A stretch of DNA of 41,953 nt from Gemmatimonadota bacterium (GCA_002712305.1 PATE01000005.1:5061-47013), one strand, 5' to 3'. Shown: positions 7,819 to 15,495, counted from the stretch's first letter. Notes: generated by a model not told the origin, from the letters alone. Numbers and translations are program-made.

Positions 7819-8023
7819 TCAGCGATCCCTTCGCTGGCCAGAGCTACCAGATCTGGCGACGCGATCCCCCTCTGCGTGACTTAGCAACCGGGTAGCCCCC
7901 GGACCAGTCGACCGGGTTTGATCCCGGCAGGCCGAACCCTGCCGAGTCGTTTGCAGCTTCCCCCGTTCCAGATGGATGGGGATCGCGTCGTCGTTCCTCA
8001 TTCTTACAACAGCCGCAGCCAAA
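7819..8023 (+). other. Non-coding stretch with three interlocking hairpins
   Basis: This region between the small frame and the argG control sites contains three GC-rich hairpins in 56 nt. They are CCGGG/CCCGG (7888-7892 with 7898-7902), CCGGG/CCCGG (7912-7916 with 7923-7927) and GGCAGG/CCTGCC (7926-7931 with 7938-7943). The first two use identical arms, so they can also pair crosswise, and the third competes with the second for GG at 7926-7927. None is followed by a T tract. The block lies upstream of the proposed argG promoter, so it is not the argG leader; it could be a 3' end of the preceding transcript or a small RNA. I could not match it to tRNA, tmRNA, RNase P or SRP RNA. Confidence 0.35.
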
Positions 8024-8062
8024 AGTGAATATTCACCATTGATTTGTGAATATTTATTCCAT
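8024..8062. promoter_or_regulatory. Two tandem ARG-box-like operators upstream of argG
   Basis: Two 18-bp sites, at 8024-8041 and 8045-8062, are separated by 3 bp, giving a repeat period of exactly 21 bp (TGAAT at 8026-8030 and again at 8047-8051). The second site, TGTGAATATTTATTCCAT, agrees with 12 of 18 positions of the E. coli ARG-box consensus; the first agrees with about 10 and contains the 12-bp palindrome GTGAATATTCAC. Tandem boxes with 3-bp spacing are the standard ArgR hexamer operator. They overlap the proposed promoter and precede an arginine biosynthesis gene, so arginine-dependent repression is the natural inference. No argR gene lies in the window. Confidence 0.65.
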
Positions 8063-8067
8063 ATCTT
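8039..8067 (+). promoter_or_regulatory. argG: Predicted sigma70-type promoter of argG
   Basis: A -35 candidate TTGATT (8039-8044) is spaced 17 bp from a -10 candidate TATCTT (8062-8067). Both match the consensus at four of six positions. Transcription would start near 8074, giving a leader of about 45 nt before the ATG at 8119. The element is embedded in the two ARG-box-like sites, which is the position expected for repression by exclusion of RNA polymerase. Confidence 0.5.
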
Positions 8068-8118
8068 TCCCGTTGCGAAATGGTCAGCCCCTAGCCTGTT
8101 TTGGACGGAATCATCGAT

Positions 8119-9369
8119 ATGAAGCTTCATGAGTTGAAAGGCCAGACCGTGATGATGGCGGTCTCTGGCGGTCTCGACAGCTGTACGATCACTCACTGGC
8201 TTGCCCAACACGATGTCGATGTGGTCGCCTATACGGCGGATCTCGGGCAGCCCGACGAAGATGACATCGAGGACGTCCGTCAGCGGATGCTGGCGTGCGG
8301 CGCTCGTGAGATGATCGTCGGCGACCTGCGTCAGGACATTGCCGAAGCGGGTCTGCAACTTGTGAAAGCCGGCGCTCGCTACGAAGGCGGCTATTGGAAC
8401 ACGACAGGGATTGCTCGACATGTCGTGGTCGCAGGAATGGTGCCCGAAATGCAGGCGCGGGGCATCCAGATCCTGGGCCATGGTGCGACGGGGCGAGGCA
8501 ACGATCAGGTCCGCTTCGAACTCGCCTCAGAGATGCTCGATCCGAAGACCCGCGTGTACGCGCCCTGGAGGGATAACGCCTTCCTGGAGTCCTTTCGCGG
8601 TCGACGCGAGATGATCGCCTATTGCGAAGCCCATTCCCTTCCCGTCAAAGCGACACTGGACAAGCCCTACTCCACCGATGCCAACGTACTCGGCCTGACA
8701 CACGAGGCCGGAGAGCTCGAATCGCTGACGACCCCGACCAGCCGGATCGATCCGGGCATGGGCGTATTTCCCCAGGATGGACCGGAGACAGGTCAATCCG
8801 TAGAGATTCGTTTTGAGAAGGGCCGGGCAGCGGCCATCGATGGCGTTGAGGGTTCCCCCTTCGACATTGTGACACGTGCCAACATGATCGCTGGCGCTCA
8901 CGGCGTCGGGATCGGCCTTCATGCGGTGGAGAATCGATTCGTCGGTATCAAGTCGCGGGGCATCTACGAAGCGCCCGGACTCGAGCTGCTGGGTCACTGC
9001 CACGAGTATCTGACCCAGTTGACACTCGATCGTCGCGCCAGGCGCGTCTTTGAGCAATTGAGCAGCACCATATCCGAGCAGATCTACCAGGGCTACTGGT
9101 TTGACACCGCCACCCAGGCCTGTTGGGCGGGGATGGAGTGCTTCAGTGCGTTGGCGACGGGCACTATCGGCGTCCATCTCTACAAAGGCAATGTGCAGTT
9201 CGAAAAGGCCAGCGACACCCCACACAGCCTCTACAGCGAGGACACGGCCTCAATGGAGGATGTGGGCGAATTCGACCACAGGGACTCCCAGGGCTTTCTC
9301 GGTGTGCTGGGTGTCAGTGCTCGCGCCCTGCACACGGCGGGACAGATCCCCACGCCCAAGCGTTCCTGA
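8119..9369 (+). CDS. argG: Argininosuccinate synthase
   Basis: This is the enzyme that joins citrulline and aspartate using ATP to give argininosuccinate, in cytosolic arginine biosynthesis. It has 416 residues from ATG 8119; GGACGGA about 10 nt upstream serves as ribosome site, and a TTG at 8101 would add six residues. The N-type ATP pyrophosphatase PP-loop reads AVSGGLDSC (about 14-22), with Ser-Cys in place of the usual Thr-Ser. Other hallmarks are YTADLGQPDE, a GHGATGRGNDQVRFE stretch, KPYSTDANVLG, and KSRGIYEAPG. The YTADLGQP and YSTDANVLG forms place it nearer the long E. coli-type branch than the common Bacillus-type branch, although it is shorter than the E. coli protein. argH is not adjacent. 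It converges with the sulfatase gene 10 nt downstream. Confidence 0.95.
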   Translation: MKLHELKGQTVMMAVSGGLDSCTITHWLAQHDVDVVAYTADLGQPDEDDIEDVRQRMLACGAREMIVGDLRQDIAEAGLQLVKAGARYEGGYWNTTGIARHVVVAGMVPEMQARGIQILGHGATGRGNDQVRFELASEMLDPKTRVYAPWRDNAFLESFRGRREMIAYCEAHSLPVKATLDKPYSTDANVLGLTHEAGELESLTTPTSRIDPGMGVFPQDGPETGQSVEIRFEKGRAAAIDGVEGSPFDIVTRANMIAGAHGVGIGLHAVENRFVGIKSRGIYEAPGLELLGHCHEYLTQLTLDRRARRVFEQLSSTISEQIYQGYWFDTATQACWAGMECFSALATGTIGVHLYKGNVQFEKASDTPHSLYSEDTASMEDVGEFDHRDSQGFLGVLGVSARALHTAGQIPTPKRS

Positions 9370-9385
9370 TTCCGCTGCTTCAGGA
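9364..9385. other. Hairpin spanning the convergent stops of argG and the sulfatase gene
   Basis: TCCTGA (9364-9369) and TCAGGA (9380-9385) form a 6-bp stem around a 10-nt loop. The arms include the TGA stop codons of both convergent genes. There is no T tract on either side, so it is at best a weak transcript-end or stabilising hairpin, and the symmetry partly follows from the two TGA stops. Confidence 0.3.
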
Positions 9386-10909
9386 TCCGGTCGCAGCCTG
9401 GTAGGATCTGAGCGCTTCCCCAGGGTCCTCGGGGAACCCAGACGACCGGGGCCAGTGACCAAACTGGTAGATCCGCTGCAGAGGCCGAGCCTCAAAGGGG
9501 AGGCTGTGCAGATCGTCGCCGTCAAGAGCCTCCTGGCCACCTGGCTGCCGCAGATGATCGATCGCGGCTCTGTGTAGCCTGGCCACGATTTCGGAGTGAG
9601 ATCCACTCAGATCCCGCAGCTCCTGTGGATCGGCCGTGACATCGAACAGTTGCTGGCGTGCGCCATTGGCGAGCCAGATGTATTTCCACCGATCTTCGCG
9701 CACCATGGCCTTGAATCTCCGAGTACCCGGTGCCCCGTATAGACCGACCAGTCGCTCCCGTCGGTCTCCCCCACTCGTCAGCATCGACAATACATCGACG
9801 CCGTCACGCACTTGGGTCTGTCCCGCGGCACCGGTAGCGATCCCAAACAAATCGATGAGGGCGACGAGATCTTCCCGGCGCTCGTTGCGCGGCAACCTCT
9901 CCGGCCAGCTGACGAGGAATGGGATGTGGCAGGAGGCTTCGAAAAAGCTCTCTTTCTGCCACGCCTGATGGTCTCCGAGATGGTCACCGTGGTCAGCGAA
10001 GAAACAGATCACCGTATTGTCCGCATCGGGTCGTGCCTCGACGGCATCGAGGATTCGACCGAGGCAGTCGTCGATATAGGTGATCTCCCCGTAGTAGCGG
10101 GTCTTCAGCACCCGTGCCTGTGAGTCGCTGACATCTTCAGCCCACACACCGTAGTTCATGTGCGGGATCTGCTCGTCTGCGTGGTCGACGGCGGGGTCCC
10201 CGCTGACGGGGCTCGCCATAAGATCTGGATCATAGAGACGATTGAATGGAATGGGAGGTGCCAATGGTGGATGAGGCCCGATGAAGGACACGAATCCGAA
10301 GAAGGGCCGTTCGTCGTCGGTGCGCTCGATCTGTTCCACGGCTCGATCCGCAGCCCATCCCTCGACCGTGTGTTCTGCAGGCATGGGACTCATCTGGGGC
10401 ATGTAGTACATCTCCGTGCGCTCTCCGTGCAGCCCCTCGATGAAATCATAGGCAGGAGCATGCTCGGCGATATGAGCCCCGTACGCATCTCCCGCGCGAC
10501 GCTGCGGATCTGCGAGAATCTCCTCGCTGCGCAGATGCACATCGTAGCCAAGATCCTCATCCCAGGGTTGGGAGTGGAACTTTCCGATCCCAAACGAGCG
10601 ATACCCGAGTCCCTGCATGGTCTGGCCCAGGTACGACCCACAGCGATCGGTCATCTGCTCCGCCTGATCTACCGCAGGTGGAACCTGGCCATTACTGAAC
10701 ACCCGCGTCAGCAGCGGATCTCGCCCGGTTCGAACCGCATAACGCGCCGCCACGCAGACCGGGGTCTGCGAATAGGCATTCACAAATGAGACACCTCGAG
10801 CTACAAGACGATCGAGATTCGGGGTATAGATGCTGTGATTCCCCAGACTCGCGATAGTGTCTGCCCGTTGCTGATCGGTCATCACAAACAGAACATTCGG
10901 CTGACTCAA
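9380..10909 (-). CDS. Type I sulfatase (formylglycine-dependent family), cytosolic
   Basis: A 509-residue alkaline-phosphatase-superfamily sulfatase. The N-terminal metal site is NVLFVMTDQQR (Asp11). The modification site is Cys52 in C-V-A-A-R-Y-A-V-R-T-G-R, that is C-x-A-x-R rather than the usual C-x-P-x-R. Lys110 and His112 (GKFH), His213 (GPHPP) and the second metal site Asp306-His307 (FFADHGDHLGDH) with Lys319 are all present. The active-site Cys must be converted to formylglycine; C-x-A-x-R is known to be accepted by the radical-SAM maturase (anSME) type, and no maturase gene is in this window. There is no signal peptide, so it acts in the cytosol, as choline-sulfatase-type enzymes do. 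The start overlaps the end of the DapA-like gene by 4 nt. Substrate unknown. Confidence 0.92.
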   Translation of the reverse strand: MSQPNVLFVMTDQQRADTIASLGNHSIYTPNLDRLVARGVSFVNAYSQTPVCVAARYAVRTGRDPLLTRVFSNGQVPPAVDQAEQMTDRCGSYLGQTMQGLGYRSFGIGKFHSQPWDEDLGYDVHLRSEEILADPQRRAGDAYGAHIAEHAPAYDFIEGLHGERTEMYYMPQMSPMPAEHTVEGWAADRAVEQIERTDDERPFFGFVSFIGPHPPLAPPIPFNRLYDPDLMASPVSGDPAVDHADEQIPHMNYGVWAEDVSDSQARVLKTRYYGEITYIDDCLGRILDAVEARPDADNTVICFFADHGDHLGDHQAWQKESFFEASCHIPFLVSWPERLPRNERREDLVALIDLFGIATGAAGQTQVRDGVDVLSMLTSGGDRRERLVGLYGAPGTRRFKAMVREDRWKYIWLANGARQQLFDVTADPQELRDLSGSHSEIVARLHRAAIDHLRQPGGQEALDGDDLHSLPFEARPLQRIYQFGHWPRSSGFPEDPGEALRSYQAATGS

Positions 10910-11823
10910 GAAGAGACCTCCCAGGGGATTCGGCAGGCGGACTGTATCAGACTCAGCGCCGCGTCCAGCTCATGCAGATCGAACAGATCGAGATCACCAC
11001 CAGGTGCACGCCTGGCGGTGGTGGCGAACACGCCTCGACGTTGTAGAACATGCTTGTACACGGTGACACCGTACAGCCGCTCAAGGGTCATCAAGGGTTG
11101 CATGCGGCGGTGGAGGTGGCGCGCCTCCGACTCCTGCCCAGCGACCAGATGGGCCCAGACATCGACCAGGACATCGGTCACATGACCACCGGGCATGTTG
11201 CCGATCGCGCCTCGGCGAAATTCATCGACGAGATAGATCCCACCCTGGCCGCCGAAGATCCCCTGGCATGTGTCTCCCACGGCGGCCAAAGTTGAGGTGA
11301 TCATACGGGTTTCGGGAGGCAATTCCTCCTTGATGAAGGCGATATTGTCCACCTGCTGGCACAAGCTGGCCAGCGCCGCCGAAGACAAGGGTGTCCCCAA
11401 CGGGGGCGCATAGTTCTGCACGATGAGGGGCACAGGCCGGATGGCCTCGGCAAGATCGGAGAAGAATGCGACGCATCCCTCTACACTGGGCTTGAGCAGT
11501 GGAGGCGGCATCGACATGATCGCAGACACCCCCGTGTCGATGGCAAACCTCGCCAGGTCCACCGCTGGCTGCAGGTGGCCGGATGTGACCGACGCCACCA
11601 CGGGAACCCCCGCCGAAGCGGCTACTACGATCTGCAGCCACCGGCGGCGCTCGTCGTCTGAGAGGGTGGAAAACTCCGAGGCATTGGCAGGGCCCACCAA
11701 CCCGCGTGCGCCGCAAGCGACACAGAATTCGACATGACGTTGTAGACTCGCCTCATCGAGGCGCAGGTCGCCGTCAAAAGGCGTGATGACAATGGGCACA
11801 ATGCCGTCGATCTGCAGAGCCAT
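10906..11823 (-). CDS. DapA/NAL-superfamily class I lyase or synthase
   Basis: A 305-residue TIM-barrel protein of the dihydrodipicolinate synthase/N-acetylneuraminate lyase superfamily. The Schiff-base lysine is Lys165 in FIKEE, and a tyrosine is at 138 (QNYAPP) where the family usually has Y-N-x-P. The N-terminal G-T-T-G-E signature of true DHDPS is replaced by G-P-A-N-A-S-E (about 44-50), so this is probably not the lysine-pathway enzyme but an aldolase or dehydratase acting on a 2-keto or sugar acid. The start at 11823 is supported by GGAG 6 nt upstream (CTGGAGTTTTCATG). A longer open frame reaches into alr and is unlikely. It sits between alr and the sulfatase gene, with a 4-nt overlap to the latter. 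Confidence 0.9.
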   Translation of the reverse strand: MALQIDGIVPIVITPFDGDLRLDEASLQRHVEFCVACGARGLVGPANASEFSTLSDDERRRWLQIVVAASAGVPVVASVTSGHLQPAVDLARFAIDTGVSAIMSMPPPLLKPSVEGCVAFFSDLAEAIRPVPLIVQNYAPPLGTPLSSAALASLCQQVDNIAFIKEELPPETRMITSTLAAVGDTCQGIFGGQGGIYLVDEFRRGAIGNMPGGHVTDVLVDVWAHLVAGQESEARHLHRRMQPLMTLERLYGVTVYKHVLQRRGVFATTARRAPGGDLDLFDLHELDAALSLIQSACRIPWEVSS

Positions 11824-11872
11824 GAAAACTCCAGTTCCGGCGTGAAGGAGTAACGCTCGCCCAAGAGCGGGC

Positions 11873-13039
11873 CTAGTGCGTGATCCTTGGGATAGCGGGA
11901 TGGATACGGGAAACGACTTCGTAGTTGATCGTCGATGTCCAGCGTGCGATCTGATCGGCCCAGATCTGCTCGCCGCCGTCACGACCAATGAGGGTGGCCA
12001 CGGCGCCGGAGGCAAGCTCTGACGGCGGCTCAACCATGCTCATATTCATACATATCCTGCCGCGTATCGGCGCCCGTTCTCCGCCGGTCAGGACGTAGCC
12101 ACGATTCGATCGGCGGCGGTCAAATCCCTCGTGATACCCCACGTTGAGCACAGCCTGTCGGCGGGCAGGGCCACTTCCAACACGATAGGTCCTGCCGTAT
12201 CCGATGGTCTCGCCTTCAGCAACCGGCGCCCCGGGGAATAGGCGCGCACGCCAACTCAATACCGGGACAAGCTTCATGCGGTCCAGGATCCTGGGGCCGA
12301 TTGTTTCTGAAGGCAAAAGTCCGTAGGCCAGAAGCCCGGCCCGCACCATATCGAACTGCGACTCAGGCAACACCACGGCCGCCGCGGAGCTTGCGGCATG
12401 AAGGATCAATTTATCGAATCCAGCCTCCGTCAATCGGCGTCTTGCTTCATTAAGCCTGGCGACCTGCTGGCAAGCGAACTGATGGTCGTCTCCATCCTCC
12501 ACGTCGGCTAGGTGTGTTGTCAGCCCTTCGAGACACAACCCCGAACGCTGGCTGATGGCCCGAGCTAGTTCCGCCACATCCTCAGGCAGGACGCCGCGGC
12601 GGTGCGTTCCGGTTTCAACCTTGATATGTACCGGAAGTGTGCGCCGATGGCTTGTGGCCGCCTGAGAGAGAGCCTCCACCAAAGACAGATCGTCGACGGC
12701 GACCGATGCCTGCACTTTGATGACCTCCGCAGCTTGGGCGGCCAGGGTCGGCCCGCAGATGTAGATATCGTCCGGTATTTCGGCGTGACGGAGTCGCGCG
12801 GCCTCTGCGACATCGTTGACGATCAATCGACCGGCGCCGGCCGCCAGTGCTGCCTTTGCGCAAGGAATCATGCCGTGACCGTACGCGTCGGCCTTCACCA
12901 CGACGCCGAGGATACAACCAGGTCGCAGTGTCTGCTTCAAAGCGCTCACGTTCGACCTCAATCCCGACAGGTCGATCTCACACCAGGTCGGCAACTCGGC
13001 CGTGGCAGCATCTCGGATCAAGTTTGAGCCGCCACCCAA
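11873..13039 (-). CDS. alr: Alanine racemase
   Basis: This is a PLP-dependent racemase interconverting L- and D-alanine for peptidoglycan. It is 388 residues from a TTG at 13039. A second TTG at 13021 would give 382 residues and a 4-nt overlap with the methyltransferase stop, so either start is possible. PLP binds Lys49 in VVVKADAYGHG. Other family features are WCEIDLSGL (about 19-27), an HIKVETGTHRRG region, GYGRTY, GRICMNMSM (normally GRxCMDQ), and NYEVVSRIHPAIPR near the C-terminus. The catalytic tyrosine motif G-Y-A-D-G reads G-Y-H-E-G here; Tyr is kept but the surroundings differ, so a broad-specificity or other amino-acid racemase is possible. It lies between a SAM methyltransferase gene (overlapping) and a DapA-like gene (49 nt downstream). 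Confidence 0.9.
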   Translation of the reverse strand: MGGGSNLIRDAATAELPTWCEIDLSGLRSNVSALKQTLRPGCILGVVVKADAYGHGMIPCAKAALAAGAGRLIVNDVAEAARLRHAEIPDDIYICGPTLAAQAAEVIKVQASVAVDDLSLVEALSQAATSHRRTLPVHIKVETGTHRRGVLPEDVAELARAISQRSGLCLEGLTTHLADVEDGDDHQFACQQVARLNEARRRLTEAGFDKLILHAASSAAAVVLPESQFDMVRAGLLAYGLLPSETIGPRILDRMKLVPVLSWRARLFPGAPVAEGETIGYGRTYRVGSGPARRQAVLNVGYHEGFDRRRSNRGYVLTGGERAPIRGRICMNMSMVEPPSELASGAVATLIGRDGGEQIWADQIARWTSTINYEVVSRIHPAIPRITH

Positions 13040-13821
13040 ACCTGTTCACCCCAGCCCTCATATGCTTCACCACCGAATCCACCGGCGAGGGATACCACCC
13101 GCAATCCGTGACGACTCAGAAGATGCTCCATCTCGAATCGGAAGGCGTAACGCAGGGTCAGTCGCGCCTGCAAGGTCTCGACCGTCTGCTTCCCTTCGAG
13201 CTGGTCAAACCAGAAGTGCTGAACCATCCATTGATTGGCCGGATCATAACCCCGCAGGTATCGAGCCCGCACACGGTGCCCTTCCCCATCGGTGAATTCT
13301 GCATCGGTGGCCGGTTCTGGATCGGTGGGATTGGTCAACAACCGGGAGATATCCATGAGGGGGTCGTACACATTCAGCGCTACACGTCCGCCTGGTGCCA
13401 GGTGTCGGCAGATGCAGTCGAGGGCACGATGCTGGTCGTCGACCGTGAGCAGATGCTGGAAGGTTCGGTATGGAAGGGTGATCAGATCGAAGTGGCGCCC
13501 GAGATCAAAGGAACGCATGTCACCTGAGTGCAGATCGACACGGGCACCCACGTCCGGAGCAAGGATCCCGATCCGTTGGCGTGCACGATCTAGCATAGAA
13601 CCGGAACGCTCGAGGCCGCTGATCTGTGAACCGGCTTCGGCGATGGGAATGAGCGTTCGCCCCGTGCCGCAGCCCAGTTCCAGAACCGGGCCCGAGCTTG
13701 CCACTGCGAGATTCGTGTAGAACTCGGCTTCGCCATCCAGACCCGTGAAATAGGCGTCGTAGTAACGAGCCAGGGTCCCATCGTATTCGTGCTCCGGTGG
13801 CAGATCCTCGGCGATCGTCAC
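13018..13821 (-). CDS. Class I SAM-dependent methyltransferase
   Basis: A 267-residue soluble protein with a Rossmann-type SAM-binding fold. Motif I is PVLELGCGTGRTLIPIAEAG (about 45-64), an acidic residue follows at GLERS (motif II), then SGDMRSFDL (motif III) and FDLITLPYRTFQHLL (motif IV). The C-terminal half has the beta-rich substrate cap with MVQHFWF and ends in a strand with WGEQVWVAA. The substrate is unknown; the arrangement resembles small-molecule methyltransferases of the UbiE/COQ5 or Methyltransf_25 type. The start is a GTG at 13821, 12 nt after mdh, with only a poor ribosome site. Its 3' end overlaps alr by up to 22 nt. Confidence 0.88.
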   Translation of the reverse strand: MTIAEDLPPEHEYDGTLARYYDAYFTGLDGEAEFYTNLAVASSGPVLELGCGTGRTLIPIAEAGSQISGLERSGSMLDRARQRIGILAPDVGARVDLHSGDMRSFDLGRHFDLITLPYRTFQHLLTVDDQHRALDCICRHLAPGGRVALNVYDPLMDISRLLTNPTDPEPATDAEFTDGEGHRVRARYLRGYDPANQWMVQHFWFDQLEGKQTVETLQARLTLRYAFRFEMEHLLSRHGLRVVSLAGGFGGEAYEGWGEQVWVAAQT

Positions 13822-13833
13822 CGGACGGATGGC

Positions 13834-14820
13834 CTACAGCAAGTCGGCGACGACGTCACGCTCCTCCTTGAGTTCGGCTTCCGTCGCCTGGATTTTCTCC
13901 TTGGCGAAATCGCTGAACTCGAGGCCTTGCACGATCGACCACTTCCCTCGGCCTTCACTGCGTACCGGAAACGAGAACAGAAGGCCCTCTTCGATACCGT
14001 AACTGCCATCGGACGGAACGGCCGCGGAAAACCAATCCCCATCCGGCGTGACCTGCTCCATCGATCGCACATGGTCGAGGGCCGCATTGGCCGCCGAGGC
14101 CGCACTCGAAAGCCCGCGAGCGGCGATGACCGCCGCACCACGTTGCTGGACAATCTCGATGAACTCGCTCTGAAGCCATCCCACATGGCCGATCACTTCG
14201 GTACAAGGCCGACCGCCGATCTTCGCATTCTCAGCGTCAGGATACTGCGTCGCGCTGTGATTGCCCCAGATGGTCATGTTCGTCACGCTCTCGACGCGCG
14301 TGCCGGCTTTGATCGCCAGTTGAGCGGCGGCCCGATTCTGGTCGAGGCGAGTCATAGCATGGAAGCGCTCTGCCGGAATGCCACCGCCCACACCATACGC
14401 CTTGGCAATGAGGCAGTTCGTGTTGGCCGGGTTGCCCACCACGAGTGTCTGCACATCATCAGCGGCTTTGGCCAGCGCCTTGCCCTGGCCAACGAAGATG
14501 GGGCCATTCTCACGAATGAGGTCACCGCGCTCCATTCCCTTACCACGAGGCTTGGATCCCACCATCAGGGCCCAGTTGATCCCATCGAAGGCCTCATCGG
14601 CGCTGTCGGTGGTGCGCACTGCGTCGAGGAGCGGAAAAGCACAGTCCTGCAGCTCCATGACGACCCCTTCAAGGGCAGGAAGGGCAGGTGTGATTTCGAG
14701 CAGGTTCAATTCGATCCGCGTATCGTGACCGAAGACCTCACCCGATGCCAGGCGTGGAAGCAGGGCGTAACCGATTTGGCCGGCAGCGCCGGTAACGGCG
14801 ACTCGCACGGTGCGTGGCAT
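13834..14820 (-). CDS. mdh: Malate dehydrogenase, cytosolic-type
   Basis: This enzyme interconverts malate and oxaloacetate with NAD in the TCA cycle. It is 328 residues and resembles the cytosolic/type 2 group ([18 protein letters not shown]). The nucleotide-binding loop is TGAAGQIG (about 10-17), and Glu42 at the end of beta-2 suggests NAD preference. Substrate arginines are Arg92 and Arg98 (KPRGKGMER), the Asp160/Arg163 pair is in TRLDQNRA, and the catalytic His188 is in IWGNHS. GNPANTN (129-135) is also present. A GAGGAG ribosome site lies 6 nt before the ATG at 14820. It is the first protein gene after tRNA-Tyr and heads a five-gene unit running to the sulfatase. Confidence 0.95.
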   Translation of the reverse strand: MPRTVRVAVTGAAGQIGYALLPRLASGEVFGHDTRIELNLLEITPALPALEGVVMELQDCAFPLLDAVRTTDSADEAFDGINWALMVGSKPRGKGMERGDLIRENGPIFVGQGKALAKAADDVQTLVVGNPANTNCLIAKAYGVGGGIPAERFHAMTRLDQNRAAAQLAIKAGTRVESVTNMTIWGNHSATQYPDAENAKIGGRPCTEVIGHVGWLQSEFIEIVQQRGAAVIAARGLSSAASAANAALDHVRSMEQVTPDGDWFSAAVPSDGSYGIEEGLLFSFPVRSEGRGKWSIVQGLEFSDFAKEKIQATEAELKEERDVVADLL

Positions 14821-14944
14821 GGTGAACTCCTCAGGAAGCAGGGATTGGGTTGTTGGTTCGAGACGCGGAACCGGAGTCAGAGTCGGAACGCCGCGTCGAC
14901 GACCCGAACACGAAGGCCAAAACCTCAGTAAGCCAGCATGAAAG

Positions 14945-15029
14945 TGGTGGGGAGGGTGGGACTCGAACCCACATAGCCGAAGGCGCCAGATTTACAGTCT
15001 GGGGAGCTAACCAATTGCTCAACCTCCCC
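14945..15029 (-). tRNA. tRNA-Tyr(GTA)
   Basis: On the - strand, an 85-nt class II tRNA runs from 15029 to 14945. The acceptor stem is GGGGAGG (15029-15023) with CCTCCCC (14955-14949), followed by a genome-encoded ACCA (14948-14945). The anticodon arm is CCAGA-CTGTAAA-TCTGG, anticodon GTA. The T arm is GTGGG-TTCGAGT-CCCAC, and an extended variable arm lies between, as usual in bacterial tRNA-Tyr. The D loop contains the GGTTAG element. Confidence 0.97.
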
Positions 15030-15049
15030 CCCATTTCACACAGCCTGAG

Positions 15050-15078
15050 AGTCTAAGGAATCCGTGAAAATCGGGCAA
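15050..15078 (-). promoter_or_regulatory. Predicted promoter of tRNA-Tyr (and possibly mdh unit)
   Basis: On the - strand, TTGCCC (15078-15073) and TAGACT (15055-15050) are separated by 17 bp and each match four of six consensus positions. Transcription would start near 15043, about 14 nt before the tRNA 5' end. It lies just downstream of the terminator that ends the preceding unit, which supports an independent start here. Confidence 0.5.
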
Positions 15079-15099
15079 CTCTCCGGGACTCCGCAGAGC

Positions 15100-15137
15100 A
15101 ACAGAAAAGGGCTGCCTTCCGTGGGAAGTGCGGCCCT
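15100..15137 (-). terminator. Rho-independent terminator after the exporter unit
   Basis: On the - strand, AGGGC (15137-15133) pairs with GCCCT (15112-15108), and an inner CTTCC/GGAAG stem is closed by a 3-nt loop; a small internal loop separates the two stems. A TTTT-C-T run follows at about 15107-15102. It sits 46 nt after the stop of the small FlgM-like gene and should end the Wza-Wzz-FlgM-like transcript. Confidence 0.75.
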
Positions 15138-15182
15138 ATTGCATTACGCTTAGTGAAACTGTCTGGCAGGTGGTAGTGCTTG

Positions 15183-15398
15183 TTACGAAGCTTCACCTCG
15201 CCAATTACGACCCCCCGCCCGACGGACCTCCGTGGGTTCAAGGAATGCGTCCGCCACGGCGTGCAACACACGCTCGCGGTCGTAGTAACCCTCTTCCACC
15301 TTCCGCTTGATCCACAGCAATCGCTCCTCACGATTGCGCGGCAGCGCGTCGGACTCTTTCAGGTGGTGCGGTAGTGTATATGGTGTCTTAAAATTCAT
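15183..15398 (-). CDS. Small FlgM-like protein, hypothetical
   Basis: A 71-residue protein from ATG 15398; the frame is open further upstream into the Wzz gene, but the ATG with AGGATAGG about 10 nt ahead is the sensible start. Residues about 23-55 form amphipathic helices of the pattern I-K-x-K-V-x-x-G-x-Y-x-x-x-x-V-x-x-A-V-A-D-A-F-L. This recalls the C-terminal sigma28-binding part of the anti-sigma factor FlgM (x-I-x-x-G-x-Y-x-V-D-x-x-x-I-A-x-x-L-L). The N-terminus (NFKTPYTLP) does not help. It lies 97 nt after the Wzz-like gene and before a terminator, so it belongs to the export unit, where a small regulator would be plausible. The similarity is weak and no flagellar gene is in the window. 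Confidence 0.6.
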   Translation of the reverse strand: MNFKTPYTLPHHLKESDALPRNREERLLWIKRKVEEGYYDRERVLHAVADAFLEPTEVRRAGGRNWRGEAS

Positions 15399-15495
15399 TG
15401 CGGGATGCCTATCCTGTGTTATCGGCAAAAGCCCGCAACCGGCCACTCGAATTCTGCGATTTCTCTCTTTAACGGGGGTAGATCTCCCCTTCAAA

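Noticed and set aside
7630-7990. Possible tmRNA, RNase P RNA or SRP RNA, because of a T-loop-like hairpin at 7912-7927
   Set aside because: The loop is TTTGAT rather than TTCRANY in a 7-nt loop; no tag-peptide frame, acceptor stem, P4 consensus or SRP tetraloop could be found.
13789-14931. Long open frame (about 380 codons) on the + strand across mdh
   Set aside because: It is antisense to mdh, whose catalytic motifs are all in place, and its translation has a biased His/Arg/Asp composition with no domain. It is a shadow frame of high-GC coding DNA.
14945-15029. tRNA-Tyr as an attachment site for an integrated element
   Set aside because: No integrase gene and no duplicated tRNA 3' end were seen in the window; flanking genes are ordinary.
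15419-15426. GCCGATAA on the - strand upstream of the FlgM-like gene, identical to a sigma28 -10 element
   Set aside because: No TAAA-type -35 element occurs 11-15 nt upstream, and the leader would be only about 14 nt; a single 8-mer match is not enough.
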